Source of the DNA: Halanaerobium sp.
Lineage (GTDB): Bacteria > Bacillota > Halanaerobiia > Halanaerobiales > Halanaerobiaceae
DNA length: 21,399 nucleotides
Direction: 5' to 3'
Assembly: GCA_003070825.1 (NCBI GenBank)
Contig: QBLP01000011.1
Span: forward strand, 1-21,399
Part shown: positions 1 through 7,538 of the stretch, piece by piece
How the letters are laid out: each line of letters begins with the position of its first letter
Numbering within the stretch: position 1 is the stretch's first letter
Notes under the pieces: model-generated
Database searches by the model: none
The model's input: the letters and a program-made list of their open reading frames with translations, nothing else
Told to the model about the DNA's origin: nothing
Position numbers and translations under genes: made by a program

Positions 1-1881
1 TTTCAATCAAAAAGTATTTTAGAAGAAAGTATTTACCAGGCAGCCTTAGATAAAGTACAAAATAATGCCAGGCAGCTTGATATGGTTATTGATCAGAGCA
101 TCAGTTCAGTTAGAAACTTAGATCACAGCTGGTTTGATACCCGAACAACTCTGGATACCGAACTGGCAAGAGAACTTTATTTTAATATGGGTAATAATGA
201 GCACTTTGCTACCATTGTAGAAGAACATCCTTATCTTTCTTCACTTTTTATAGTTGATTTAAATGGACAGATGAGTACAACCTACACTGAAGATGAAGTA
301 AATATCTCAGAAACAGAGGTTTTTCAGCGTGCGCTAGAAAGTAAAGAAATTTTCCTCAGTGACCCGGTTAAGACTCCCGGAGGAGAAGAAGATGCGGTTT
401 TAATAATTGAACCTTACTATGTAGAGGATCAGCTGGCAATGATCTTTGGTGGTTCAATTCCACTGACTGTATTTAATCAGCTGAGTACTTCAATGGATAT
501 TAATGGTGAGGGTTCAGGGTTTATCATAAATGAAAATAATTACGTGATTGCGCATGAGAATCCTAAATATCAGGGGAATAAATCACTGCTTACAGCAGGT
601 GGAGCAGAAATGGAAGCTTTATTTAAAAAAATGCATACAGATGTTAGTGAGATAGAATTTTACAACCTTCTTGGAGCTGAGCGGGGTGTAGCATTTGCAC
701 CCTTGAAATCAGCAAATTGGGAGCTTGCAATCCAGGCAAATAATGCTAATGTAATGGCACCGATTACCACGATGAGGTATATGAGTATTTTGATTGGGAT
801 TATTGCTGTTATCATAGGGGTGGTTGTTGCCTATTATATTGCCGGTTATATTTCAAAACCAATTTTAAAACTGCGCGATTCAGCTAATGTCATAGCTGGT
901 GGTGACCTAACCGAAAAAGTTGAGATTGAGAATAAAGACGAAATTGGAGAACTGGCAGATGCCTTTAATCAGATGGTAGATAATATTAAAAAGCTGGTTG
1001 TAAATATCAATGATTCGGCTTTAAGAACTGATAAAACCGGAGAAGAATTAAAGGATACTGCAGCTCAGACTTCCAGGTCTATTGATAATGTAGCTGCCTC
1101 AGTAGAGGAGTTTTCTGCTTCAATTGAAGAAGTAGCTGCTTCAGCAGAAGAATTTGCTTCTTCCAGTACAGAGATTAACGAAAATGTTCAGGGAATTACT
1201 GATTATACAGACCAGGTTAACGAACTTGCAGTAAGTGGTCTGGAAGAAATGCAGAAAACAGAAAACGAAATGGAAGAAGTAATGGATGTATCTGCTGAAT
1301 CTATTGATAAAATTAACAATTTAAATGAGTCTGCAGGAAAAATTAACGGTATTGTTAATATGATTTCTGCTATTGCTGAACAGACAAATCTGCTGGCCTT
1401 AAATGCTGCTATCGAAGCTGCTCGGGCTGGAGATGCAGGCAGGGGTTTTGCAGTGGTAGCAGATGAAATCAGAGAATTAGCTGAAGAGACAAAGGGCTCA
1501 ACCGATGAAATTAGAAGTCTGGTAGATAATCTGCAGGATGAAATTAAGGATACTGTTGGAGTTATTAATAATACCAATGAGCAGATTAAAACCGGAGCTG
1601 CTTCAGTATCTGAAACGGGTAAGACTTTTAATAATATAACTGATAAAATTAAAGATGTTGTTGATCAGGTTAAAGAAACTGCTGCTTCTGTTAATGAGCT
1701 TTCTAAAGGAAGTCAGGATATTTCTAAGGTTACAGAAGAACAGGCTGTTAACAGTGACCAGATTTCCGAATCTGTTCAGAAACAATCAGAGTCAATGGAA
1801 AATCTTAACCAGGCAGTTGATAGTCTGACTGAAATGACAGTTGAATTAAAAGAATTAGTTGGAGAATTTAAAATTTCATAA
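1..1881 (+). CDS. Methyl-accepting chemotaxis protein (5' truncated by window edge)
   Basis: Transmembrane chemoreceptor that senses a ligand outside the cell and controls CheA through CheW. The frame is open to base 1, with 27 codons before the first in-frame ATG at 82, so the start and first membrane helix lie upstream of the window. Visible in order: most of a dCache-like periplasmic sensor (about 100-750), a transmembrane helix (about 778-850, very rich in Ile/Val), a HAMP domain (about 840-1000, with KPILKLRDSANVIAGGDLT), then a long cytoplasmic coiled coil. The highly conserved hairpin tip is at about 1370-1490 (EQTNLLALNAAIEAARAGDA, then GRGFAVVADEIRELAEET). There is no C-terminal NWETF-type CheR tether. 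It lies 13 nt before a cheW. The ligand cannot be read from the sequence. Confidence 0.96.
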   Translation, partial: FQSKSILEESIYQAALDKVQNNARQLDMVIDQSISSVRNLDHSWFDTRTTLDTELARELYFNMGNNEHFATIVEEHPYLSSLFIVDLNGQMSTTYTEDEVNISETEVFQRALESKEIFLSDPVKTPGGEEDAVLIIEPYYVEDQLAMIFGGSIPLTVFNQLSTSMDINGEGSGFIINENNYVIAHENPKYQGNKSLLTAGGAEMEALFKKMHTDVSEIEFYNLLGAERGVAFAPLKSANWELAIQANNANVMAPITTMRYMSILIGIIAVIIGVVVAYYIAGYISKPILKLRDSANVIAGGDLTEKVEIENKDEIGELADAFNQMVDNIKKLVVNINDSALRTDKTGEELKDTAAQTSRSIDNVAASVEEFSASIEEVAASAEEFASSSTEINENVQGITDYTDQVNELAVSGLEEMQKTENEMEEVMDVSAESIDKINNLNESAGKINGIVNMISAIAEQTNLLALNAAIEAARAGDAGRGFAVVADEIRELAEETKGSTDEIRSLVDNLQDEIKDTVGVINNTNEQIKTGAASVSETGKTFNNITDKIKDVVDQVKETAASVNELSKGSQDISKVTEEQAVNSDQISESVQKQSESMENLNQAVDSLTEMTVELKELVGEFKIS

Positions 1882-1894
1882 ATGGGGTGTGATT

Positions 1895-2392
1895 ATGGAG
1901 ACAGCTCAAGAACGTCTGGATTTAGAGAATGCTAAAAATAAAAACAATAAAAAAAGCGGTCAGGCTCAATATGTAGTTTTTAATATTGGGGAAGAAGAAT
2001 ATGGGATAGAAATAGAATACACAAGAGAGATTATTAAGTCTGCCCAGATTACCAATGTTCCAAATACTGATGAGCATGTTGTAGGTGTAATAAATTTGAG
2101 AGGGATTATCGTTCCAGTCGTTGATCTGCACAGTCGTTTTGAAATTGAGGAAGACAGTGGTGATTTTGAAGCTGATGAGCAGCGGACAATTACAGTTGAA
2201 GTCAACGATATGCTCTTAGGAATTCAGGTTGATCACATTGAGGGGATTGTCTGGCTGGAAGAAGACAGCATTACCCCTGCTCCTGATGTAGAAAGTGGAT
2301 TAAGACAGGATTATCTGCGCGGAGTCTGTGCTCGTGATGAGGATCATCTTCTGATTTTACTTGATTTAGAGAAAACCCTTTTTACCCAATAG
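1895..2392 (+). CDS. cheW: Chemotaxis coupling protein CheW (copy 1)
   Basis: Cytoplasmic adaptor that couples receptor hairpin tips to the CheA kinase. A single CheW-like SH3-type beta domain covers most of the 165 residues, with the family signatures YGIEI at the first strand, INLRGIIVPVVDL in the middle and a C-terminal DLEKTLF. I start at ATG 1895, which follows a GGGGTGTGAT ribosome site. An in-frame TTG at 1859 would add 12 residues inside the receptor gene and has no ribosome site. The N-terminal 20 residues are charged and Lys/Asn-rich, and absent from copy 2. It is closely linked to the receptor gene upstream and followed by a terminator, so it probably ends that transcript. Confidence 0.95.
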   Translation: METAQERLDLENAKNKNNKKSGQAQYVVFNIGEEEYGIEIEYTREIIKSAQITNVPNTDEHVVGVINLRGIIVPVVDLHSRFEIEEDSGDFEADEQRTITVEVNDMLLGIQVDHIEGIVWLEEDSITPAPDVESGLRQDYLRGVCARDEDHLLILLDLEKTLFTQ

Positions 2393-2402
2393 CTTATTTA
2401 AG

Positions 2403-2446
2403 ACTTTCCCCTTTTAACTGATCTATTTAATTAGGGGAAAGTTTTA
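2403..2446 (+). terminator. Intrinsic terminator after cheW copy 1
   Basis: Inverted repeat ACTTTCCCC (2403-2411) / GGGGAAAGT (2434-2442), a perfect 9-bp stem with a 22-nt AT-rich loop, followed directly by a T run (2442-2445). It separates the receptor/cheW unit from the second cheW. The large loop may weaken it, so some readthrough is plausible. Confidence 0.75.
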
Positions 2447-2487
2447 TTCTAGTAATAACTTTTATTAATTAAATGGAGGTGATTGTT

Positions 2488-2982
2488 ATGCAGCTGAAAG
2501 AGGTAAGTCAGGATAAAAAACAGTATGTTATTTTTTATCTGGCCGATAAGAAGTTTGGTGTAAATATCAATCAAACAAAAGAAATTCTTTCTAATACTGA
2601 AATGACTTTTGTCCCTGACAGTCCTGATTATATCAGTGGAATAATTAATCTGCGGGGGGCGGTTGTACCCATAGTTGATTTAAAATTGCGGCTTAATATT
2701 AGTGGAGAAAGGAAGAATCAGGAGGAAAAAATAATCATTGTTGAACTTGAGGGCTTAACAGCAGGAATGATGGTTGATGATGTTAAAGAAATCAAACCGC
2801 TGACAAAAGAAAATATTGTAAATTTGCCTGATTTAGCCAGAAAAGTAGACAGTGATTATATAGAAGGTGTAGGCAGAGCTGACAGAAGTGACGAACTGCT
2901 GCTGCTTTTAGATTTAAAAAATGTTTTAAATAATCACGAAATAGAGGAGTTAAAAAATGTAGAATCGGAAAGTAGTAGTTAA
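2488..2982 (+). CDS. cheW: Chemotaxis coupling protein CheW (copy 2)
   Basis: Second CheW adaptor, 164 residues. It shows FGVNI, INLRGAVVPIVDL and a C-terminal LLLLDLKNVL, all typical of the family, but it differs from copy 1 along most of its length and is not a recent duplicate. I start at ATG 2488 because a near-perfect GGAGGTGATT site (2475-2484) sits just before it; the in-frame ATG at 2473 overlaps that ribosome site. The C-terminus has an extra acidic, Ser-rich tail. It is followed after 28 nt by cheC, so it likely belongs to the cheW-cheC-cheD unit. I see no convincing promoter in the 41 nt between the terminator and the start. Confidence 0.95.
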   Translation: MQLKEVSQDKKQYVIFYLADKKFGVNINQTKEILSNTEMTFVPDSPDYISGIINLRGAVVPIVDLKLRLNISGERKNQEEKIIIVELEGLTAGMMVDDVKEIKPLTKENIVNLPDLARKVDSDYIEGVGRADRSDELLLLLDLKNVLNNHEIEELKNVESESSS

Positions 2983-3010
2983 GAATAGTTTAGGTTAGGA
3001 GGGAAAGTTT

Positions 3011-3613
3011 ATGGAATTGGACCAGACAAAAAAAGATATCCTAAAAGAGGTAGCAAATATCGGAGCTGGAAATGCAGCTACTGCTTTTTCGGGAATGATT
3101 GGACAGGAGATTAATATGACTGTCCCCAAAGTAGAACTGGTTAAGATACAGGATTTACCAGCAATCACTGGCGATGAAGAAGAATTTATTGCCTGTATCA
3201 TGATTAATTTTTCTGGTGAGATCTCTGGGAAAATTTTGCTGGTTGTTGATATGGAAAATGTTGAAAAAATGTTAAAGCTGATTTTTTCAACTGATGATCT
3301 ACCGGGCAAGGAAATGCAGCATTCTGCGCTTAATGAACTGGGAAATATTCTGAGTGGAGCCTATTTAAAAGCTATCAATGATTTTACTGATCTGGCTCTA
3401 GACCAGAGTGTGCCGGCAATGGCTTATGATATGGCAGCTGCAGTTTTAAGCTCTTCTGTGATCGATTACAGTCAGACAGAAGACCATATTTTACTGCTGG
3501 AGACTGAATTTATTACCGAAGAAGAGAAGTTGGAACTTTTTTATTTTTTCATTCCAGAAAGAGACTCACTTGATTTTCTTTTCCAAAGACTGGTAGGTGG
3601 TAGTTTTGCCTAG
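3011..3613 (+). CDS. cheC: CheY-P phosphatase CheC
   Basis: Removes phosphate from CheY-P and, in organisms with CheD, takes part in receptor adaptation. Both copies of the CheC phosphatase signature ([D/S]-x3-E-x2-N-x22-P) are intact: D9, E13, N16, P39 and S105, E109, N112, P135. Two active centres are typical of class I CheC. Length is 200 residues, normal for the family. The start is ATG 3011 behind an AGGAGGG site. The stop overlaps the proposed cheD start by 8 nt, as is usual for the CheC-CheD pair, whose products bind each other. Confidence 0.95.
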   Translation: MELDQTKKDILKEVANIGAGNAATAFSGMIGQEINMTVPKVELVKIQDLPAITGDEEEFIACIMINFSGEISGKILLVVDMENVEKMLKLIFSTDDLPGKEMQHSALNELGNILSGAYLKAINDFTDLALDQSVPAMAYDMAAAVLSSSVIDYSQTEDHILLLETEFITEEEKLELFYFFIPERDSLDFLFQRLVGGSFA

Positions 3614-4100
3614 TCTGGATCAGGTAGCAGAAAAACTGGTTGTTAAAATGGCTGACCATGCCATTGGTGATGAGAATACAGTTTTAGCAACTCTAGGACT
3701 TGGTTCCTGTATCGGGATTGCACTTTATGATAAATTTTCTAAGGTAGGGGGGCTTGTTCATATAATGCTGCCCGAAAATCCCGGGGGCAAAAAAATTGTT
3801 AAATATGCAGATACAGGGATTCCTTTTTTAATTACAGAAATGGAAGCTGCCGGGGCCAGAAAAAGACGCCTTGCTGCTAAAATTGTTGGTGGTGCAGGAA
3901 TGTTTAAGTCTGAAAGTGGAGATTCAGTGATGAAAATCGGCGAAAGAAATATTGAAGCTGTTAGAGAAGTTTTAAAAGATGAAGGAATTAAAGTGACAGG
4001 TAGTGATGTGGGTAAAGACTATGGTCGTTCAATGTACTTTTATCTTGATGACGGCCGAGTCGAGGTTAAATCATTCAGTCGTGACTTGATTACCATTTAA
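3606..4100 (+). CDS. cheD: Chemoreceptor glutamine deamidase CheD
   Basis: Deamidates glutamines in receptor methylation helices and binds CheC to raise its phosphatase activity; CheY-P levels can shift CheD between receptors and CheC. The catalytic triad is visible: Cys in GLGSCIG (residue 35), His in GLVHIMLP (residue 52) and Thr in KYADTGIP (residue 70). I choose TTG 3606, since AGGTGG (3595-3600) is 5 nt upstream and this gives the 8-nt overlap with the preceding gene that recurs in this locus. GTG 3597 in the same frame would add three residues and is the alternative. Length is 164 residues, normal for CheD. Confidence 0.93.
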   Translation: MPSLDQVAEKLVVKMADHAIGDENTVLATLGLGSCIGIALYDKFSKVGGLVHIMLPENPGGKKIVKYADTGIPFLITEMEAAGARKRRLAAKIVGGAGMFKSESGDSVMKIGERNIEAVREVLKDEGIKVTGSDVGKDYGRSMYFYLDDGRVEVKSFSRDLITI

Positions 4101-4168
4101 ATTTATTATATAGTAAAAAAAGGAATCGAATAAAAATCTATAATTTTTGGATAAATTATTCTTTACTA

Positions 4169-4197
4169 TTGTAAATAAAAATCATTTCTGTTATTAT
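4169..4197 (+). promoter_or_regulatory. Likely sigma-A-type promoter for cheY
   Basis: TTGTAA (4169-4174) and TATTAT (4192-4197) are separated by exactly 17 nt, matching the housekeeping consensus at 4/6 and 5/6 positions, in the 139-nt gap upstream of cheY. An overlapping TATAAT at 4197-4202 has no matching -35. The region is very AT-rich, so chance matches are possible. The rest of this gap shows nothing else I can name. Confidence 0.5.
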
Positions 4198-4239
4198 ATA
4201 ATGTAATAGCAGATATTATTTAGAGGAGGTAATTTTTAA

Positions 4240-4593
4240 ATGCCTAGAGTGTTAATAGTTGATGATGCAGCATTTATGAGATTAAATTTAAAAAATATAT
4301 TAAAAGATGAATTTGAAATAGCAGGTGAAGCTGAAAATGGCAAAGAAGCAGTAGAATTATATCAGGAGTTAAGTCCGGATATTGTTACAATGGACATCAC
4401 AATGCCTGTGATGGATGGACTGGAAGCCATTAAAGCAATTCAGGATATAGACCCTGGAGCTCAGATTGTTGTTTGTAGTGCCATGGGACAGCAGAAAATT
4501 GTTATTCAGGCGATTGAAATGGGTGCCAAAGATTTTATTGTTAAACCATTCAAAAAAGATAGAGTAATGGAGTCCTTAAAAAAGCTGCTATAA
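4240..4593 (+). CDS. cheY: Chemotaxis response regulator CheY
   Basis: Stand-alone receiver domain of 117 residues. It is phosphorylated by CheA and then binds the flagellar switch (FliM and probably FliY). All key residues are present: the acidic pair D8/D9, phosphoacceptor D52 (in TMDITMPVMDG), S80 in CSAMGQ in the Thr/Ser position, and K102 in VKPF. There is no output domain. ATG 4240 follows a strong AGAGGAGGT site (4222-4230). It is separated from cheD by a promoter-bearing gap and from flgB by the riboswitch leader. I see no strong terminator directly after it, so its transcript may run into the leader. Confidence 0.96.
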   Translation: MPRVLIVDDAAFMRLNLKNILKDEFEIAGEAENGKEAVELYQELSPDIVTMDITMPVMDGLEAIKAIQDIDPGAQIVVCSAMGQQKIVIQAIEMGAKDFIVKPFKKDRVMESLKKLL

Positions 4594-4632
4594 AATGAAT
4601 TATTATTTTTTTATTTAATATGTGTTGAATAA

Positions 4633-4659
4633 GTGATAATTTTATAAAATTAATATAAA
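4633..4659 (+). promoter_or_regulatory. Possible promoter of the flagellar operon
   Basis: TATAAA at 4654-4659 would place a transcription start at about 4665-4667, exactly where the riboswitch P1 helix begins. The -35 is poor: GTGATA (4633-4638) at 15-nt spacing. A second TATAAA (4643-4648) and a TTGAAT (4625-4630) do not combine at proper spacing. Position is the main argument. Confidence 0.3.
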
Positions 4660-4664
4660 GTTTT

Positions 4665-4741
4665 ATATAGGCAAAATTAGCGAAAGCTGATGACGCAAAG
4701 TTATGGGTCTAAGATATTTTATTATGGCTGCCAGACTGTAC
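4665..4741 (+). promoter_or_regulatory. c-di-GMP-I (GEMM) riboswitch aptamer
   Basis: The conserved blocks of the c-di-GMP-I aptamer occur in order and with normal spacing: GGCAAA (4670-4675), a helix TTAGC/GCTGA capped by a GAAA tetraloop (4682-4685), GACGCAAAG (4692-4700), GGGTCTAAG (4705-4713) and TATGGCTGCC (4723-4732). CTAAG and TATGG form the two halves of the 11-nt receptor into which the GAAA loop docks in this class. P1 is closed by TATAG (4666-4670) with CTGTA (4736-4740). It sits 58 nt upstream of flgB and feeds directly into an intrinsic terminator. Family knowledge: it binds cyclic di-GMP, the second messenger that usually represses swimming. Confidence 0.93.
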
Positions 4742-4745
4742 ACTT

Positions 4746-4778
4746 AAAAATCTATAGTGAAAAACTGTAGATTTTTTC
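4746..4778 (+). terminator. Riboswitch-controlled intrinsic terminator before flgB
   Basis: Stem AATCTATAG (4749-4757) / CTGTAGATT (4765-4773), with one T-G pair, a 7-nt loop and a run of six Ts (4772-4777). Upstream As (4746-4748) can lengthen the stem into the T run. It lies 5 nt after the aptamer and 21 nt before the flgB start, so it must be bypassed for operon expression. Its 5' arm can instead pair with the aptamer P1 3' strand, giving an antiterminator. Confidence 0.85.
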
Positions 4779-4798
4779 ATTCTATGGGGGTATAAAAT

Positions 4799-5185
4799 AT
4801 GGATAATTTAGAAATTATAACCAGCGCGCTTGCTGGTTCTGCCCGGAGAGGTGAATTAATTGCTAATAATTTAGCAAATGTGAGCACCCCCGGTTATAAA
4901 AGACAGGATATTGATTTTAAAAGAGCTTTAAAAAAGGAAATGGATTCTTCAGATTCTATTAATCTTAAAACTACTCAGGACAATCATTTAGCTTTTAGCC
5001 GTCAATATTCTGCTGTTCAAAACTCTGAAAACAGCCGAATGAGCAGAAATGACGGCAATAGTGTGGATATTGAGGTGGAAATGGCTGAACTTGCCAAAAA
5101 TACTATTTATTATAATGTGATGACTAAACGAGCTGCCGGATATTTTTCTACTTTAAATCAGGTTATTCAGCAGGGAGGTAAATAA
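4799..5185 (+). CDS. flgB: Flagellar proximal rod protein FlgB
   Basis: Structural subunit of the proximal rod of the basal body, exported by the flagellar type III system. The N-terminal rod signature is clear (RRGELIANNLANVSTPGYKR, residues about 16-35), followed by a variable middle and a C-terminal helix (VDIEVEMAELAKNTIYYNVM) of the rod/hook family. Length 128 residues is typical. ATG 4799 follows GGGGG (4786-4790). It is the first gene of the flagellar operon, directly under control of the riboswitch leader, and flgC follows after 2 nt. Confidence 0.96.
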   Translation: MDNLEIITSALAGSARRGELIANNLANVSTPGYKRQDIDFKRALKKEMDSSDSINLKTTQDNHLAFSRQYSAVQNSENSRMSRNDGNSVDIEVEMAELAKNTIYYNVMTKRAAGYFSTLNQVIQQGGK

Positions 5186-5187
5186 TA

Positions 5188-5619
5188 ATGTTTAAAGGAA
5201 TAGATATTAGTGCTTCTGGTCTTACAGCTCAGAGGCTAAGAATGGACACAATCTCTTCTAATATTGCTAATGCCGAAACAACCAGAGATGAGGATGGCAA
5301 TACATACAGACGGAAAATTCCTATTTTTAAAGAAAAGCTGGAAAATCAGATGGGTTCGGGTCTCGGTTCTACTGCCGGTGGTTTTGAATCTGCAGGAGTG
5401 GAAATTAGTGAAATTTCAGAAGACCAATCTCCTTTTCGGCTTGAATATCGACCTGAGCATCCTGATGCAAATGAAGAAGGTTATGTTGAACTTCCCAATG
5501 TCAGTGTGATGACCGAAATGGTTAATATGATAGATGCCAGCAGGGCATATGAAGCAAATATTCAGGCGATTTCTAATTATAAGAGTATGGCAAACAGTGC
5601 TCTAAACATCAGCACTTAA
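5188..5619 (+). CDS. flgC: Flagellar proximal rod protein FlgC
   Basis: Proximal rod subunit, partner of FlgB. The N-terminal motif FKGIDISASGLTAQRLRMDT followed by SSNIANAET, and the C-terminal MVNMIDASRAYEANIQAISN are the conserved ends of the rod/hook family that form the coiled-coil core. Length 143 residues is normal. The ribosome site AGGGAGGT (5172-5179) lies inside the end of flgB, and the gap between the genes is 2 nt, so the two are probably translated together. Confidence 0.97.
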   Translation: MFKGIDISASGLTAQRLRMDTISSNIANAETTRDEDGNTYRRKIPIFKEKLENQMGSGLGSTAGGFESAGVEISEISEDQSPFRLEYRPEHPDANEEGYVELPNVSVMTEMVNMIDASRAYEANIQAISNYKSMANSALNIST

Positions 5620-5635
5620 TTAAGGAGTGAAAAAG

Positions 5636-5932
5636 ATGGAGATTAATCCTGTTAAGTTCCAGAGTGGATTCGAAAATTTCTCAATACAAAAGGAAGAAAA
5701 AAACAAAAATGTTCAGGCTTTCTCAGATCTATTTAGAGAAAAATTGAACGAAGTTAATCAGCTGCAGAAAGATTCGCAGGCCGTGACAGCCAGTTTTGCC
5801 GCTGGAGAAACTGATAGTGTGCATGATGTAATGATTGCTGCTGAGAAAGCAAAATTAGCAGTCAATCTAACAACCGCAGTTCAGACCAAAGTAATTGATG
5901 CATATAATGAAATTATGCGTCTGCAGGTTTAA
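5636..5932 (+). CDS. fliE: Flagellar hook-basal body protein FliE
   Basis: Small adaptor that joins the rod to the MS ring and export gate. The C-terminal half is diagnostic: VHDVMIAAEKAKLAVNLTTA followed by VIDAYNEIMRLQV. The N-terminal half is variable and charged. I start at ATG 5636, 8 nt after AAGGAG (5622-5627), giving 98 residues. An in-frame GTG at 5627 lies within that site and is rejected. Order flgB-flgC-fliE-fliF is the conserved one. Confidence 0.95.
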   Translation: MEINPVKFQSGFENFSIQKEEKNKNVQAFSDLFREKLNEVNQLQKDSQAVTASFAAGETDSVHDVMIAAEKAKLAVNLTTAVQTKVIDAYNEIMRLQV

Positions 5933-5973
5933 TTTAAGATGATAGAACAAAGAGCATTTACGGAAGAGGTATA

Positions 5974-7518
5974 ATGATGGCCGAATTTTTGACAAACTAT
6001 AAGGAAGAAATTCAGGATACATGGCAAAAATTAAATAAAAACATTCAAATTATAATTATTATTCTCACAGTATTAATGACCGGAGCTTTTGGCTATCTTA
6101 TCTTCAGGGGAACTTCTACCAGTTATCAGCCTCTTTTTACCAATCTTTCAACAGATGATACAGCTGCAATAGTTCAGAGACTGGATGAAAACAATGTGGA
6201 TTATCAGCTTGGGGGGGATAATGGTAATACAATTTTAGTTCCAGAAAGTCAGGTTCACAGATTAAGACTTGACATGGCATCAGCTGGTCTTCCTGACCAG
6301 GGTGTTGTTGGCTTTGAAATTTTTGATAATAGTGAATTTGGTACAACTGAATTTGAAAGGAAGGTCAATTATTATCGGGCTCTGGGAGGAGAATTGAGCC
6401 GCTCTATTCAGTCGATTTCGGGAATAGAATTTGCTCGAGTTCAGATTACTCCTCCGGAGGAAAGCCTATTTTTAGAGGAAGAAAAATCAGCAACTGCTTC
6501 AGTAATGGTCAAACTTGAGCCTGGTTATAATATGAGTGCAGAGCGGGTAAATGCTGTTCAGAATTTGGTTGCAAGCGGGGTTCAGGATTTACCATTATCA
6601 GAAGTAACAATTGTTGATACAAATGGTAATCTATTATCTCAACCCTCTGGTCCAGATAATAATCAGTGGTCTGATCCACAGAATTTTGCAGTGCAGCAGG
6701 AATTTGAGTCTGCTCTTAAGAATGATTTAAATTCACTTTTAACTAAGGTTTTAGGACCAAACAACTTTGCAATTCAGGTAAATGCCAATTTAAACTTCGA
6801 TCAGCGGCAGGCAGAAAGCAAAACCTATTCGCCTGTGATTGATGAGAGTGGAATTGTCCGTAGTGAGGAAATTAGCACTGAAAGCCAAAAAAACGGGACA
6901 AGTGGAGGTGCACCAGGAACTGATGCAAATATTCCACAGTATCAGGGTGAGGGCACGGAAGAAAGCAGTACTTATGAACGAAAAAATACTATTACAAATT
7001 ATGAAATTAATGAAAGAATAGAAAAACATGTCTATGCACCCGGTGAAGTAGAGCGTTTATCAGTTTCAGTAATCATTGATCAGAAGACTGACGAAGAAAC
7101 TATTAATAAGATTAGAAATATTGTTGGAGCAGCAATTGGCTATAATGAGCAGAGAGGTGATGTTTTAAACATCAGCTCAATGGCCTTTGATGATTCTCTA
7201 GAAGAGGCAGCTCAGGAGGCGATGGCGGCTCAGGAAGCAACTGCTAGAAGACAGATGTATATTTATGGTGGACTTATATTATTAGTTTTATTATTAACAT
7301 CTGCTTTAATAATTTACTTATACCGCAAAAAGCCAGCAGCAGATAGAGGAAGTAAAGTTGATCTTTCAGTTGAAGAAGACGAAGAAGAAATTAACTTATT
7401 TGAACCAGATGCTGATCAGAGAAAAAGAGCTAAGGTAAAGAATGAACTTGAAAATATGATTCATTCCGATCCAGAAAATGCAGCTAAACTAATCCGCAGC
7501 TGGTTAATTGATGAATAA
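5974..7518 (+). CDS. fliF: Flagellar MS-ring protein FliF
   Basis: Forms the MS ring in the inner membrane, the platform for the switch and the housing of the export gate. The 514 residues show a first transmembrane helix at about 26-44, a YscJ/FliF ring domain (EFGTTEFERKVNYYRALGGE and ARVQITPPEESLF), a Ser/Gly-rich loop (about 300-330), and a second transmembrane helix at about 428-450. The acidic cytoplasmic tail ends in an ENAAKLIRSWL segment that binds the FliG N-terminus. ATG 5974 is followed by ATG 5977; the latter has better spacing from AGAGG (5965-5969), and the difference is one residue. fliG, its binding partner, is next. Confidence 0.97.
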   Translation: MMAEFLTNYKEEIQDTWQKLNKNIQIIIIILTVLMTGAFGYLIFRGTSTSYQPLFTNLSTDDTAAIVQRLDENNVDYQLGGDNGNTILVPESQVHRLRLDMASAGLPDQGVVGFEIFDNSEFGTTEFERKVNYYRALGGELSRSIQSISGIEFARVQITPPEESLFLEEEKSATASVMVKLEPGYNMSAERVNAVQNLVASGVQDLPLSEVTIVDTNGNLLSQPSGPDNNQWSDPQNFAVQQEFESALKNDLNSLLTKVLGPNNFAIQVNANLNFDQRQAESKTYSPVIDESGIVRSEEISTESQKNGTSGGAPGTDANIPQYQGEGTEESSTYERKNTITNYEINERIEKHVYAPGEVERLSVSVIIDQKTDEETINKIRNIVGAAIGYNEQRGDVLNISSMAFDDSLEEAAQEAMAAQEATARRQMYIYGGLILLVLLLTSALIIYLYRKKPAADRGSKVDLSVEEDEEEINLFEPDADQRKRAKVKNELENMIHSDPENAAKLIRSWLIDE

Positions 7519-7538
7519 ATGTCAAAGGGGTTTTTGTT

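Noticed and set aside
1859..1894. Upstream TTG start for the first cheW
   Set aside because: It lies in the receptor gene with no ribosome site; ATG 1895 has GGGGTGTGAT before it and fits CheW length.
4656..4663. TAAAGTTT, identical to the sigma-28 (FliA) -35 element, upstream of flgB
   Set aside because: No GCCGATAA-like -10 is found at the right distance, and the would-be -10 falls inside the conserved riboswitch core.
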